64,000 nucleotides of DNA from CAVVZJ01 sp963752755 (GTDB lineage Bacteria; Planctomycetota; Planctomycetia; Isosphaerales; Isosphaeraceae). Position numbers and translations under genes: made by a program. Below, one piece after another: positions 50,444-63,244 of the stretch. Within the stretch, counting starts at the first letter, position 1. Every line of letters begins with the position of its first letter. The DNA is taken from contig CAVVZJ010000011.1 in NCBI GenBank assembly GCA_963752755.1, forward strand, positions 690,202 to 754,201. The letters run 5' to 3'. The notes under the pieces are model-generated. The model was not told where the DNA came from and did no database searches. It was given only the letters and a program-made list of their open reading frames with translations.

Positions 50444-50570
50444 TCTTGTGTGCTATAATAGACTCCAGCTCCTTGGCAATCCAGTTGCTTCCTCATCCCG
50501 ATCCCCCAGGATGTCGCCGCGCAACCGCGGCGCGCTCCCAGCGCCGAACGAACTTCAAAATGGATAAAAT
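50444..50570 (+). ncRNA. candidate transcribed element, copy B
   Basis: Begins with the extended -10 box TGCTATAAT at 50451-50459. A strong hairpin (CGCCGCG-CAAC-CGCGGCG at about 50514-50531) follows, and the block ends in CGCCGAACGAACTTCAAAATGG, nearly identical to copy A at 4762-4783. Total length agrees with copy A to within one or two bases. It sits between two convergent efflux operons with no gene of its own. Function unknown. The likeliest alternatives are a small RNA, a 5' leader separated from its gene, or a mobile-element end. Confidence 0.4.
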
Positions 50571-50860
50571 GACATTCTAAACCTATTCGGCCGTGGAAAT
50601 TACAGCACGCCGCTTTCTGCGTTGGGGCGCGTCCCCCCAGCGTCCTCACACCGTTCCGCCGGCGTCCTTGGTGCGTCGCCCGTGCGTCCTCCGGGCGTTT
50701 CCCGAACACCCGGGCACCCGTAACCTGTTAAAAAAGACGTGGAAGCCCACGGCCTGGAAGCCGCAACGGCGCCGATGGCGTTGCCTGTGCGACTCGAGCC
50801 GGCCGTCGGCCGGAGGGTCTTGCCCGGATCGGGAGGTCGATGATGTCCTTCGCCGGCCAG
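50571..50860. other. no gene seen
   Basis: 290 bp between the repeat element and the stop of the leftward pump gene. GC-rich, with no recognised feature. Confidence 0.35.
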
Positions 50861-54041
<3,181 letters not shown>

Positions 54042-54059
54042 GACGGTTCTCCGGCTCGC

Positions 54060-55779
54060 TCAGTGGGTGTGGCCGTGGGCCGGGATCACGCCGGACACCT
54101 CCGAGAGCCGGATGGCGTAGGCCCCGCGGACCACCACCCGCTCGCCCGGCTCCAGGCCCTTCTTGACCTCGACGAGCCTGCGATCCTTCAGGCCCAGTTC
54201 GAGGTCCCGCTTCTGGAAGGTCTCGCCGTCGAGCAGGACGTAGGCGATCGGGCGCCCGGCTTCTTCCACGATCGCCGACTCGGGGACCGCCACGGCGTAC
54301 TCGGAGCGGGCCGTCTCGATGGCCACCTCCGCCAGCAGGCCAACCCGCAGGCGTCGCTCCGGATTGGCGACCTCGTAGCGGACCGGCACGGTGCGGGAGT
54401 CCGAGTCCACGACCGAGCCCACGTCGATGAGCCGGCCACCGTCGGCGCCAAGGATGGGGAACCGCTGGCCGGGGTGGGCGGCCAGGGTGAACTCGGCGGC
54501 CGGCGCCGTGACGACCCGCTCCAGGTCGAACTCGGAGACCCGGGCCTCGATCCAGAGCCGGTCGAGGTTGATGACGGTGAACAACGGCCGGCTCACCGCG
54601 ACGTATTCCCCCTCGACGGCCCTGGCGACGGTGACCGTGCCGGCGTGTGGAGCCTTCAGCGGGATCTGGATCGCCTGCCAGGGCGACGAGCCAGGGACCT
54701 TCGACTCGGCCTTCGCCGCCTCGCAGTCCGCGGCGCCACCCAGCATATCCGCCAGCGTCGCGAGAGTCCGCTCGTAGGGCTTCTTGAGCCGCAACTTCCC
54801 TTCATACGCTGCCTCGGCGACCTTGAATTGGTGCTCGGCCTGCTCAAATTCCCGTCGGGCGACCGCATTGCTCGCCCCCAGCGTTTTGGCCCGCTCGAAG
54901 ACCTTGCGCGTATGTTCGAGGTCGATCTCGGACTTGCGGACCTCGGTCTCGACGTCGAGCAGGCGAGTCTTCAGCTCGGTCTGAAGGGTCCGGATCTGGG
55001 CCTGGTTGGCGAGGAACTGGACCCCTTGCGGCCCGCTCAGGGGCGGCTCGACCACGGCGACGACCTGCCCCGCCTCGACTGGTTCGCCCACCCTGGGGAA
55101 CCGGCCGCCGGGTGGCTTGAGCAGTCGCCCGGCCACCGGCGGCGTGACCACCGCCTCGGCCCCCGCCGCCGGCCGGACCTCGCCGGGCACGATCAAACGC
55201 TCTTTCAGGTCGTGCTTCGTGACTGGTTTCGTGACCAGCCCAACCTTCCACTGCTGCTCCTTGAGGAACGGCACAGCCCCCGCCAGCTCCTCCTCGAAGC
55301 CGTCGGCGGCCCGGCGGGCGGCGGCCTCGTCGGGATAGACCTCCACCGGGAAGCGCAGGGTCTCCTTGGCCTGATCGCCCCGCAGGCTGAGGGCCAGCTC
55401 GTTGGTCCCCGGCTCGGGGAAGACGACGGTCGGCCCGTAGATGCCCGGGCTGCGAGGGGCGTCCTGCTCGTCGCAGCTGGAGCGATTCGACGGCCCGGTG
55501 GCGACGGCTCGCAACGTCCCCGAGCGGACCGGCGACCCGTCGGCCAGGACGGTCAGGTGGGCGTTGAGCTTGGTCGGCGCCGGCCACCGCGTAGGGGTGT
55601 TCGAGGAACAGCTCCAGCGTTTTGCCGAAGTGAGTCACGGAGGCCGTCGGGGGCTCCGGTTCCGCATCGGGAGACGCGTCGGACTCGATGGCCGCCAGCG
55701 GACCGCAGCCTGACGTGGCAAGGCTCAAGATCAGGAGAAGGCACGGTCGGAGGAGTGCGTTATGGACATAGCGGTGCAT
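54060..55779 (-). CDS. RND efflux adaptor lipoprotein, frame broken once
   Basis: About 570 residues. ATG 55779 gives MHRYVHNALLRPCLLLILSLATSGCGP, a signal peptide with a lipoprotein-type Cys. An N-terminal extra domain (THFGKTLELFLEHPYAVAG, then LRGDQAKETLRFPVEVYPDEAAARRA) precedes the adaptor core: LIVPGEVRPAAGAEAVVTPPVAGRLL, a helical hairpin with QIRTLQTELKTRLLDVETEVRKSEIDL, IPLKAPHAGTVTVARAVEGEYVAVSRPLFTVINL, and a C-terminal barrel ending in HGHTH. The frame changes near 55570-55590. It lies directly upstream of the pump and downstream of a His-rich exported protein. Confidence 0.85.
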
Positions 55780-55979
55780 GGTTCGGTCCCACTGCAGAGA
55801 GGAAGACGGCCGAGTCGTCAGAACCGACGGAAGCACGACCGCCCGGCTCACGGGCCGAGTCCTCCGCCGCTCAGCGCATGGACTGCCGTGTCCGGGCGTG
55901 TCGCAACGACCGGGAGCCAGTCCGTTCAGGTGGCCCGCCGTGAGCGCTGCGACGGTCTTCCGGGCAACTCAGCAGCGGA

Positions 55980-56447
55980 TCAGGACCGATCCGAGGAGGA
56001 GGTGAGGCGTGGCGGGCCGGGCTGATTCCGAAAGAATTCGGAGAACCGGTCGGAGTGGGGGAGGAGTCGGTCGAGAGCGAACGTCATCGCCGGCCAGGAC
56101 AGGGCGGCCGCCCGTGAAGGTCCGCAGTCCCGTCCGGGTCCACGAGCGCCCACGAGATCGTCGGACGCCTGCGTCGGGGCGCCGCCGGAGTCCGGGGTCG
56201 GGAGCCCCAGGGGCGGGGTGAGGTGACATGCCAGTGGAACGATCCGCTTTCCACTACGGGTCGATCCGGTCCTGCCGGACGTCCCGACCGGCCGATTCCT
56301 GCTCGCGGTCATCCGCCCCGGCGTGATGGTCGTGGTCGCCGTGGTGCGCATGGGCGTGTCCATACGCATGGGCAAACCGGACCCGGTGACCAGGATCAGG
56401 GTCGCCAGGAGCCACTGCAGCACATCTCCTGTCGGGCGTCGACTCAT
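55980..56447 (-). CDS. His-rich exported protein of the second efflux cluster, frame broken
   Basis: ATG 56447 starts MSRRPTGDVLQWLLATLILVTGSGLP, a signal peptide. The encoded frame then reads low-complexity Thr/Arg sequence. The neighbouring frame reads FAHAYGHAHAHHGDHDHHAGADDREQ, a dense His/Asp cluster that fits a metal-binding exported protein. A one-base change near 56365 would join them, and the protein would then end at the TAG of that frame about 90 bases further. Whether the segment down to 55980 is coding is uncertain. Confidence 0.5.
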   Translation of the reverse strand: MSRRPTGDVLQWLLATLILVTGSGLPMRMDTPMRTTATTTITPGRMTASRNRPVGTSGRTGSTRSGKRIVPLACHLTPPLGLPTPDSGGAPTQASDDLVGARGPGRDCGPSRAAALSWPAMTFALDRLLPHSDRFSEFFRNQPGPPRLTSSSDRS

Positions 56448-57118
56448 GGACGGCTCGGTCGGCAGCGAGTGGATGCGCAGAAGGAAACTCCAGCAAACTC
56501 CCCAAGCTAATCGGCGTGGAACTCAATCGTCAAGGCGGAGGCGAAAGGCACGACTTGGACGCAGCTGTCTTCGGTTGACGCTCAGATTTCATTTCAGAAA
56601 CATGGATCGGTCTCGGAAACCGTTGTTGCCATAGCTCGCTTCGGTGTAATCGACCGACTCATGAACGACCGACTCATCGTTCGGCGAGTGACATTGAATC
56701 GGTGCCGGGCATGTCGGCACCTGTGTTTTCCTGGACAGCCCACGTTCTCCCTTCTCCGCGAAAAAGACTCGTCGGGACGATGAACGCCTGCCGCTCAGAC
56801 TTCAACGGACGATCGGTCATTTCGGGCTCCCCGAGCGGCAGGGCGGCGTCGCTCCATGCGATCCGACGCCGTTGCGATCATCCGTCGATCGTGAGCATTC
56901 CATGGCCTCACTAAGGAGCGACAAAATCGTTTATAAAAACCCCGGACACCGTTGCCGGTGCCTGGGGTCGATGAAGGAACGGGACGGTTCAACGCCTCGT
57001 CTGCCGGAGCGCAACGACGGCGGCGATTCAGTTTGGGCCGCTTCGCCGGGCTACTCCCCCGACTTACCCGCCCCGATTCCACCGGCCAGGGTAGCCCCCC
57101 GGCCGGCGGCGGGTCCAG
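56448..57118. other. intergenic region with a terminator; no gene seen
   Basis: About 670 bp between the efflux cluster and the leftward helicase block. A near-direct repeat GACCGACTCAT occurs at about 56650-56680. Apart from the terminator at 56932-56967 nothing was recognised. Confidence 0.4.
56932..56967 (-). terminator. rho-independent terminator for the leftward helicase block
   Basis: On the minus strand, CCCCAGGCACCG-GCAA-CGGTGTCCGGGG (one mismatch pair) is followed by TTTTTAT. It lies about 150 bp past the helicase stop and points the right way to end the 57-64 kb transcription unit. Confidence 0.8.
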
Positions 57119-59920
57119 TCAACGGCGGCGGCGTCGGCCACCCCGCTTGACCTGGGCGATGCAGAGCCGCATCAGGTTCTCCAGCTTGGCCGGGTCGGTC
57201 TCGCCCTCGGCCAGCATGGTCAACATCTCGGCGACCTCGACGCGCTGGGCGTCGTCCAGGTCGGCCAGATCGGGGATGGCGTCGAAGCGACCGGCTTTCA
57301 CCAGCGTCAGCACGCTGATCTCCGGTTCCTCCCCGATCTTCTTCCACGCCCGGTCGGCCGGCTCGATCTTCTCGGCCAGCGACTTCGCCAGGGCCATCGC
57401 GGCGTTGTCGTCGCCCGCCATCGCGGCCAGGCCCTCGGTCGAGAACTTGCCTTCGAGGTTCTGGGCGGCGGCCAGCTTCTTGCCCATCAGGGCCAAGGCC
57501 CGCTCCTGCATGGTCCCCCGGTAGTAGAGGTAGAACAGCCGGCACTCCTTCTTCTGCCCGATCCGCCACGACCGCCGGGACGCCTGGCGGAAGAGGTTCA
57601 GGTCGTAGCCGGTCTCGTAGAAGACCAGCGTGGCGTAGTTGAACCGACCGCCCTTGTCGAACAGGTCCAGGCCGGTGGAGACCAGCTTGGGGTGGGACAG
57701 GACCACGTCGTAGCGGTGGCCGTTGGCGATGATCCACTTCTCCCGGTCGCGGGGCTCGACGGACGTGCTCCGCAGGATGCCGACCTTCAGGCCGGCGGCC
57801 TGGAGGAACGCGGCCAGCCTCGGCTGGATGTCCCGCTTCGCCCCGGTCATGTTCAGGTACACCCAGACCTGCCGGCCCTCGGCCTTCTCGCGAAGGCAAA
57901 GGTCCACCAGGGCCCGCTCCTTGTTCCTCATCACCATCGGGTCCAGGTCGGGCGGCTGGACGACGCCGACCCACTCGTTGGGCCGGTGCCGTTCGTCGCC
58001 CTCGTCCTCGTCGTTGTCGTTGTCCCAGAAGCCGATGGCCGGCTTGCCCTCGCAGCCGGGCGGGGGCTCCCAGCCGAACGGCTTGTCGGGGTAGTCCAGG
58101 GTCGTCTGGAGCATGGCCCCCAGGAGTTTCATCGACCCCAACTGCATCATCTTCTTGACGGTCTCCTCCAGGATGCCGGCGACGAAGCCGTAGGCGACGT
58201 CCAGTTCGGGGTCCATGTCCACCGGGATCGGCTCGCCCTGGCCGTTGCCGTTGATCGGCGGCAGGTTCCTCGCCATGTCGCCGAGCCCGATGAAGATGGT
58301 GTTGCCGATCAGGATGTCGCCGAGGATTTGCGGCATGATGCCCGGCGCGATCCGCTCGTCCGTCTTGGTCCGACTCGCCCTCCTTCCGCATCGACTTCGT
58401 CCGCCGGGTCTTCGTGCTGGACCGCACGATCGAGCCGTCGGACTTGCGGGTGACGATCTTCTTGATCCGGCCGTACTGCTTGGCGAACCGGAGGTTCTCC
58501 CCCCAGCCGATGCCCTGGGCCTGAGGGCGTCGGGGGCCATCCTCATGAGCAGGGGCAGGAGATGATGAGCATATCCACCGATCAACGTCCCGGTGAGGCC
58601 GATGATCTTGTCGCAGACCGCCATCAGCTTGCCGGCCGCCATCGACTGAGCCGAGGAATCCGACTTCTCCTCGTGCATCTCGTCGAGGATGAAGGTGTCG
58701 AAGAGGCCCCGGCACTTCGTCTTGAGGAACCGGGCGGGCGCCCAGCGGTGGGGCTTGGACGTCCAGGTCCAGAGCGGCTCGTTGCAGAACTCGACCCGGT
58801 AGAGCCGGGACGACTTGGGGACCTTGACGGTCTCCCAGATGTCGCCGTCCTCATCGACCCGCCAGGCGGGGTCGCCCTCCCCGGACTCCAGCCGGTGACG
58901 GGGGACGCGACGCTCGTAGCTGAACCCCGCGATCGGGACGCGGACGACGGTCCCCGGCTTGCGGTTGGCGTAGTCGAGGGTGATCGGGTCGGCCTTGCTG
59001 ATCGGCCGGCGGTCGAGCCCCTCGTGGGCGAGGCGGCCCGAGGGCTTGGCCTTCGGGTCGTCGGGCTCGGGGACCTCCTGGAGCACCAGGTTGTTGCAGT
59101 AGGCGTAGTCCTTCTCGTGCTCCAGCTCCTTGAGCTTGATCGGGTCGCCGTCGCCGTTGCGGATCACGCCGCCGCACCGGGGGCAGCAGATCACCCAGCG
59201 GCGATCGGCCTCCCGGTGGGCGGTCTTCGGGCGGAAGGTGATCCGCCGATAGACGTGCCAGCCGAGTTCCTTGTCGGCCGCGATCGCCCGCCAGTCGGGG
59301 TCGAACTTGGACTGGTTCTGCCCGATGATGGCGAACTCCGGCCCGTCCGGCTTGCGCCAGCGGGCGCCCCTGGCGACCTCCTGGGCGGGCGTGCGGTCGT
59401 CGTCCCGCTTCTCGGCGTAGTACCGGATGACGTCCTTCCAGGAGTCGTCGGCGTCGGTGGCGTCCACCAGCTCGCCGTTGCGGCCGACCCGTTGGGAGCG
59501 GTCGAAGGTCGTGACCTTGCGCCGGGGATGACCTGCTCGATCTCCCTGGCCCACTTGTCGATCAGGTGGTTGGGGCAGAAGACCAGGACCCGGTAGCCGC
59601 CGGCCCGGCCTTTCAGGTGGGCGAGGGCGTGGGGGATGGACATGCCGATCTGGGTCTTGCCGGTGCCCATCTCCCCGACGATGATGATGGCCTGCTGGCG
59701 TGCCCATCTGGGCGGCAACCGCGACGGCCGCCGAGATGACGTGCAACTGCGGGTCGAAAGGCGGGCGTTCGGCCGAGAAGATGCTGATGGGCACGGTGTC
59801 GGTCTGGCCGGGGACGTGGAGCGGGGCCAGCGTGTCGCTCGCCTTGCGCCCCAGCAGCTTGCCGTACTCGTTGAGGAACTCGTCGAGCCCCCCGACGATC
59901 TGATTCAACCTCAGAGCCAT
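57119..59920 (-). CDS. SNF2-like DEAD/DEAH helicase with zinc-ribbon insert, frame broken
   Basis: About 930 residues. ATG 59920 begins MALRLNQIVGGLDEFLNEYGKLLGRKASD. Motif I, QQAIIIVGEMGTGKTQIGM, followed by VLVFCPNHLIDKWAREI, lies in a neighbouring frame (59520-59700). Motif II is TFILDEMHEEKSD and motif III is GLTGTLIGGYAHHLL. The second RecA lobe has ANGHRYDVVLSHPKLVSTGLDL and motif VI is RQASRRSWRIGQKKECRLFYLYY. A zinc-ribbon-like insert (CCPRCGG) sits between motifs I and II. Frame changes occur near 59695, 59525, 58530 and 58380. SNF2-like translocases of this kind occur on plasmids, phages and defence loci. The role here is unknown; the partners in the block suggest DNA maintenance or modification. 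Confidence 0.82.
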   Translation of the reverse strand: MALRLNQIVGGLDEFLNEYGKLLGRKASDTLAPLHVPGQTDTVPISIFSAERPPFDPQLHVISAAVAVAAQMGTPAGHHHRRGDGHRQDPDRHVHPPRPRPPERPGRRLPGPGLLPQPPDRQVGQGDRAGHPRRKVTTFDRSQRVGRNGELVDATDADDSWKDVIRYYAEKRDDDRTPAQEVARGARWRKPDGPEFAIIGQNQSKFDPDWRAIAADKELGWHVYRRITFRPKTAHREADRRWVICCPRCGGVIRNGDGDPIKLKELEHEKDYAYCNNLVLQEVPEPDDPKAKPSGRLAHEGLDRRPISKADPITLDYANRKPGTVVRVPIAGFSYERRVPRHRLESGEGDPAWRVDEDGDIWETVKVPKSSRLYRVEFCNEPLWTWTSKPHRWAPARFLKTKCRGLFDTFILDEMHEEKSDSSAQSMAAGKLMAVCDKIIGLTGTLIGGYAHHLLPLLMRMAPDALRPRASAGGRTSGSPSSTAGSRRSSPASPTARSCGPARRPGGRSRCGRRASRTKTDERIAPGIMPQILGDILIGNTIFIGLGDMARNLPPINGNGQGEPIPVDMDPELDVAYGFVAGILEETVKKMMQLGSMKLLGAMLQTTLDYPDKPFGWEPPPGCEGKPAIGFWDNDNDEDEGDERHRPNEWVGVVQPPDLDPMVMRNKERALVDLCLREKAEGRQVWVYLNMTGAKRDIQPRLAAFLQAAGLKVGILRSTSVEPRDREKWIIANGHRYDVVLSHPKLVSTGLDLFDKGGRFNYATLVFYETGYDLNLFRQASRRSWRIGQKKECRLFYLYYRGTMQERALALMGKKLAAAQNLEGKFSTEGLAAMAGDDNAAMALAKSLAEKIEPADRAWKKIGEEPEISVLTLVKAGRFDAIPDLADLDDAQRVEVAEMLTMLAEGETDPAKLENLMRLCIAQVKRGGRRRRR

Positions 59921-59949
59921 GATGAAACTCTCCGATGAAAAGGTGCAGG

Positions 59950-59969
59950 TGTAGCAAGCGCTTGCTACA
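59950..59969. repeat. 20-bp perfect palindrome
   Basis: TGTAGCAAGCGCTTGCTACA lies in the 50-bp gap between the helicase start and the upstream gene's stop. It could be an operator or a recombination crossover site for the block's serine recombinase. A terminator is unlikely because no T-tract follows. Confidence 0.6.
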
Positions 59970-59971
59970 GG

Positions 59972-60563
59972 TCAGGCCGCCGGCTCGGCGGCCACGTCGA
60001 GGTTGCCGGAGCGGACGCCGCTCACGACGATCTTGTCCAGGTCGGCCGTCGTGGCGACGAGCAGGCCGACCCCGCAGCGGTAGCAGGCGGCATCCTGGAG
60101 CAAGTCCAGGCGCCGCAACTCGGAGGCGATCCAGGGCGTCCACGACCGCAGGAGCGGCGTCGTGAACCGGGGGTCGTTGAGCGCCTGCCAGACCGCCTCC
60201 TCGCTGGTGTTCAGCAGCAGGCCGGGCGAGCGGGCGATCACGAAGGCGTGGGCGGCCGTCGGGTCCAGCTTGACCCACTCGACCCGGTACTTGTCGGGCG
60301 AGGGGGCCAGCTTGCCGGGGTTCTTCTCCACGCCCCTCGGCCGCTTCACGCCGCCCGCCGGTCGCCATGATGACGGGCGGGGTGCCGTTGGTGCCGAGGC
60401 AGGCGCGGACCGCCTTGATGAGACCGTGGTCGCCGATGACCGAGGCGAACAGCATGTCGCCGTGCGGGCCGACGGCGAGCCGGTCGTACTGGAGCAGGTG
60501 ATTGTATTCGCCCTTCGGGTGGGCGAATTGAATCGACCCGAACTCATAGTCTGGGTTGTCCAT
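59972..60563 (-). CDS. hypothetical protein, frame broken once
   Basis: About 196 residues. ATG 60563 gives MDNPDYEFGSIQFAHPKGEYNHLLQYDRLAVGPHGDMLFASVIGDHGLIKAVRACLG. After a frame change near 60350 it continues GVKRPRGVEKNPGKLAPSPDKYRVEWVKLDPTAAHAFVIARSP to CYRCGVGLLVATTADLDKIVVSGVRSGNLDVAAEPAA. A single Cys pair (CYRC) is present. No family recognised. It is upstream of the helicase in the same direction, with the 20-bp palindrome between them. Confidence 0.6.
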
Positions 60564-60675
60564 GTAGGACCTCAAGGCAAGGGGGGACCGAGCCGGGCGG
60601 CCACGCGCCGCCCGGTCGATCGCCCGGACTCGGATGGGAATCGCGTCGGGTTTGCGTCGGACGCAATCGCGCCGC

Positions 60676-60939
60676 TCAGTCGCGGCGGCGCAGGGGGAAG
60701 GCGGCGGGCATGCCGCCGAAGGTCTGGCTCCACGCGGAGCCGGCCTTGTCGAGCGCCTCGGGGTCGAGGGACTCGGCCAGGTTGCGGAGGGAGCCGGCCA
60801 TGTCGGCGAGGGCGTTCATGGCGGCCATGTCGTCGGGTTGGCCCCGCATCAACTCGGAGAGGGTCGCCTCGCCGAGCACGTCGATGTGGAGCTGGTCGTA
60901 CACGACCATCAAGGTCGTCGCGGCGTGGGCCAGGAGCAT
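60676..60939 (-). CDS. small hypothetical protein
   Basis: 87 residues, intact and predicted all-helical: MLLAHAATTLMVVYDQLHIDVLGEATLSEL, then MAAMNALADMAGSLRNLAESLDPEALDKAGSAW. Codon use matches its neighbours. It lies between the recombinase stop (60980) and the next gene in the same direction. No family recognised. Confidence 0.55.
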   Translation of the reverse strand: MLLAHAATTLMVVYDQLHIDVLGEATLSELMRGQPDDMAAMNALADMAGSLRNLAESLDPEALDKAGSAWSQTFGGMPAAFPLRRRD

Positions 60940-60979
60940 GGCCAGCGCTCGCGGGCCGGGCTCTGGCGGTCGATGTTAC

Positions 60980-61806
60980 TCACTTGCCGTTGCCCCCGTT
61001 CTCCAGGGATTGCAGGCGAAGCTCGGCGTGGAAGGCCCGGATCACGCGGGAGCGGGACCAGGCCGTGCCGTGCTTCGTCTGGACGCCCTGCTTGCGCAGG
61101 TGCTCGGTGATGGAATCCCAGCCGTGGTCGTCGAGCTTCCAGCGGACGATCTGCTCCATGATCGAACGCTCGTGGTCGTCGCGGACCCGGACCTTGACCT
61201 GCCTCTTCTGCTCCGGGTCGTACCGCTTCTCGAACGTGAACCCGTAGCCGGGGAAGCGGTTGTGCCGCTGGCCCTTCCGCTTGCGGAGGGCCAGCGCTCC
61301 TTCGTGCGCTGCGAGATCAGCTTGCGTTCGAGTTCGGCCCAGACGGCGCACTGTTGGGCCATCGCCATCTGGTAGGGGTTGTCCAGGTCCACGAGCATGG
61401 GGAAGTCGCAGATGACGACCGAGACCCCCAGCCGTTGCCACTTATCGAGCATGAGGACGCAGTCGGCCAGGCGGCGGAAGGCCCGGTCCATCTTGGCCAC
61501 GATGACGATGTCCCCCTTGCGGAGTCGGCCGCACAACTCGTTGCCGGCGGCCCGCTCGGCGAGCGGGACCTTGCCGGACGCGGCGTCGTTCCAACTGCCG
61601 TCGGGGTTCTGGACGGGGGCATCCTGGAACCAGGCGATGTCCCCCTTCAAGCCGTTGCGTTCGGCCGCCCGCTTGATCGCGTCGCGCTGGGCCTCGGGCG
61701 AGGCGGCCTGCTTGTCCGTGCTGACGCGGACGTAGCCGTAAACGCGGCGCGGTCCCGTCGGTTCGGCCGGGGCTTCCTTGCCCCGGCGCTTGGTGGTGGT
61801 GCTCAT
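60980..61806 (-). CDS. serine recombinase (resolvase/invertase family), frame broken once
   Basis: About 275 residues. The catalytic domain shows RRVYGYVRVSTDKQAASPEAQRDAI (Ser nucleophile in RVSTDKQ) and IVIVAKMDRAFRRLADCVLMLDKWQRLGVSVVICDF (Arg residues of the active site). AMAQQCAVWAELERKLISQRTKE follows. The frame changes near 61300. The C-terminal part, FPGYGFTFEKRYDPEQKRQVKVRVRDDHERSIMEQIVRWKLDDHGWDSITEHLRKQGVQTKHGTAWSRSRVIRAF, resembles the recombinase DNA-binding region of somewhat larger enzymes. The start overlaps the stop of the preceding gene (ATGA). Confidence 0.85.
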
Positions 61807-62057
61807 GGGTTCAGGTCCAGGAGATGGGCGTTGCCGTGGTCCGAGAGGAACCAGACATTCGGGTAGAACTGCTGCTCGCGCATCCAGGCGACGACCGCCT
61901 GGCGCCAGTCGGCGTCCCCCTCCACGGTCACGGCCGGGCCGCGTCGCGGGCCGCCGTACTCGTAGAAGTGGACATGGTCTTCCGTGACCAGGTCTTCCTC
62001 TTCCGGCCCCTCCGGCTCGTCGCCGGGGTCGGGGTTCACCCAAAGGTAGTCTGTCAT
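61803..62057 (-). CDS. small acidic hypothetical protein
   Basis: 84 residues, intact. The acidic N-terminal half (DPGDEPEGPEEEDLVTEDHVHFYEYGG) is followed by VTVEGDADWRQAVVAWMREQQFYPNVWFLSDHGNAHLLDL. The stop overlaps the recombinase start by ATGA, so it is translationally coupled to it. The WMREQQFYPNVWFLSDHGN segment resembles small plasmid/phage proteins of unknown function. Confidence 0.7.
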   Translation of the reverse strand: MTDYLWVNPDPGDEPEGPEEEDLVTEDHVHFYEYGGPRRGPAVTVEGDADWRQAVVAWMREQQFYPNVWFLSDHGNAHLLDLNP

Positions 62058-62096
62058 CGATGATACTCCAGGCAGAAGCCATACGGGTTTCTACGG

Positions 62097-63244
62097 TCAC
62101 GCTGCCTCTTCGTCCGCCTCGGGGGCGTCGGCGACGGGGGTCGCCATCTGCTCGGCCAGCCCCTTCTCGCCGAACGTGCCGAGGAACCCGCTCGCGTCGA
62201 TGGCCCTGATCTCGACGACCGGGCGCTGGCTGAACACCATCTTCTGAGTGACCTCGCCGGTCTTCTCGTTGACGGTGGGCTTCTTCTTCTCGGACAGGTA
62301 CTCGACCTTCTTGGCCGTGCCACGCACGACCATGCCGTAGCCGTCGAGCGTCTCGATGTAGCCGTTCAGGAGCCCGCTCGCCAGGATCAGGGCGACGTGC
62401 CCCTCGCCGAGCGGCATGGGCGGGGTCTTGGGCGGGACCGGGCGTGGCGGCTCCAGCATCGGCTGGAGCGACGACCCGGCCAGGTACTCCCGCAGTTCGT
62501 CGTCGGTCAGTTGGACCTTCACGAACCGGCCCGGCTTGCGCGTGGGCGGGACGGCGAACGTGGCGTCCCCCGACCCGACCACCGGGAGCGGGCGGTCCCG
62601 GTGCAACTCCAGCGCGTCGAGGTAGCCCGGCGTGCCGTAGCCGGGCGTGATCGCCTCGTCCCGCTTGATCCCGAAGTACACGACCTCGCGGAACGGCCGG
62701 CGCTCCTGCCCATCCTCGCCCTCGCCCGAGGGGAAGGCGTAGAGGCGGGCGTCGCGGAACCAGGAGTCCAGGTGACGCTGGAACCGGGCGTTGTTCTTGA
62801 TCGCCGTGATCGGCATGACCAGGACGAGCACGCCCCCGACGCAAAGGTCGTTGCGTCACGTTCTCGGCGAACGTCAATCTCCTGGCGCTGGCCGCCGCCG
62901 AGTTCGTAGTCGAAGGGCGGATTGACCCACGCCAGGCCGATCGAGCCGGGCGTGATCTCGGTCCCCATGTACGACGCCGGGGCGTGCAGGTGCGCCTCGG
63001 GGCCGAGCACGTCGCGGGCGATCTTCGCCCGGCCGGGCTCAAGCTCGACCGCATAGACGTTCTTCCTGGGGATCGCCAGGGTGTCGGCGATCTGGGCGAC
63101 GGCCGCCGCCTGGCCGGCGCAAGGGTCGAAGAGTCGAACCTTGTCCGCCTGGGCGGGGTCGAGGCTCAGGTGGGCGAGGCACGCGGCCACGCACTCGGGA
63201 TGGGCCGGGTAGTACCCCAGCCGCGCTTGGGCTTCCAGTCTCAA
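62097..63244 (-). CDS. DUF6094 / class I methyltransferase-like protein, frame broken once
   Basis: About 380 residues. The N-terminal part, KVRLFDPCAGQAAAVAQIADTL, is a SAM-binding-like motif I (DPCAGxG) and NVYAVELEPGRAKIA is motif II. VNPPFDYELGG is an NPPF motif as in N6-adenine methyltransferases. A frame change near 62840 leads into VLVLVMPITAIKNNARFQRHLDSWFRDARLYAFP and PFREVVYFGIKRDEAITPG. The C-terminal half is family-specific. By inference it is an adenine-methyltransferase relative, or an inactive derivative, accompanying the helicase. It starts inside the preceding gene's stop (ATGA). Confidence 0.75.
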
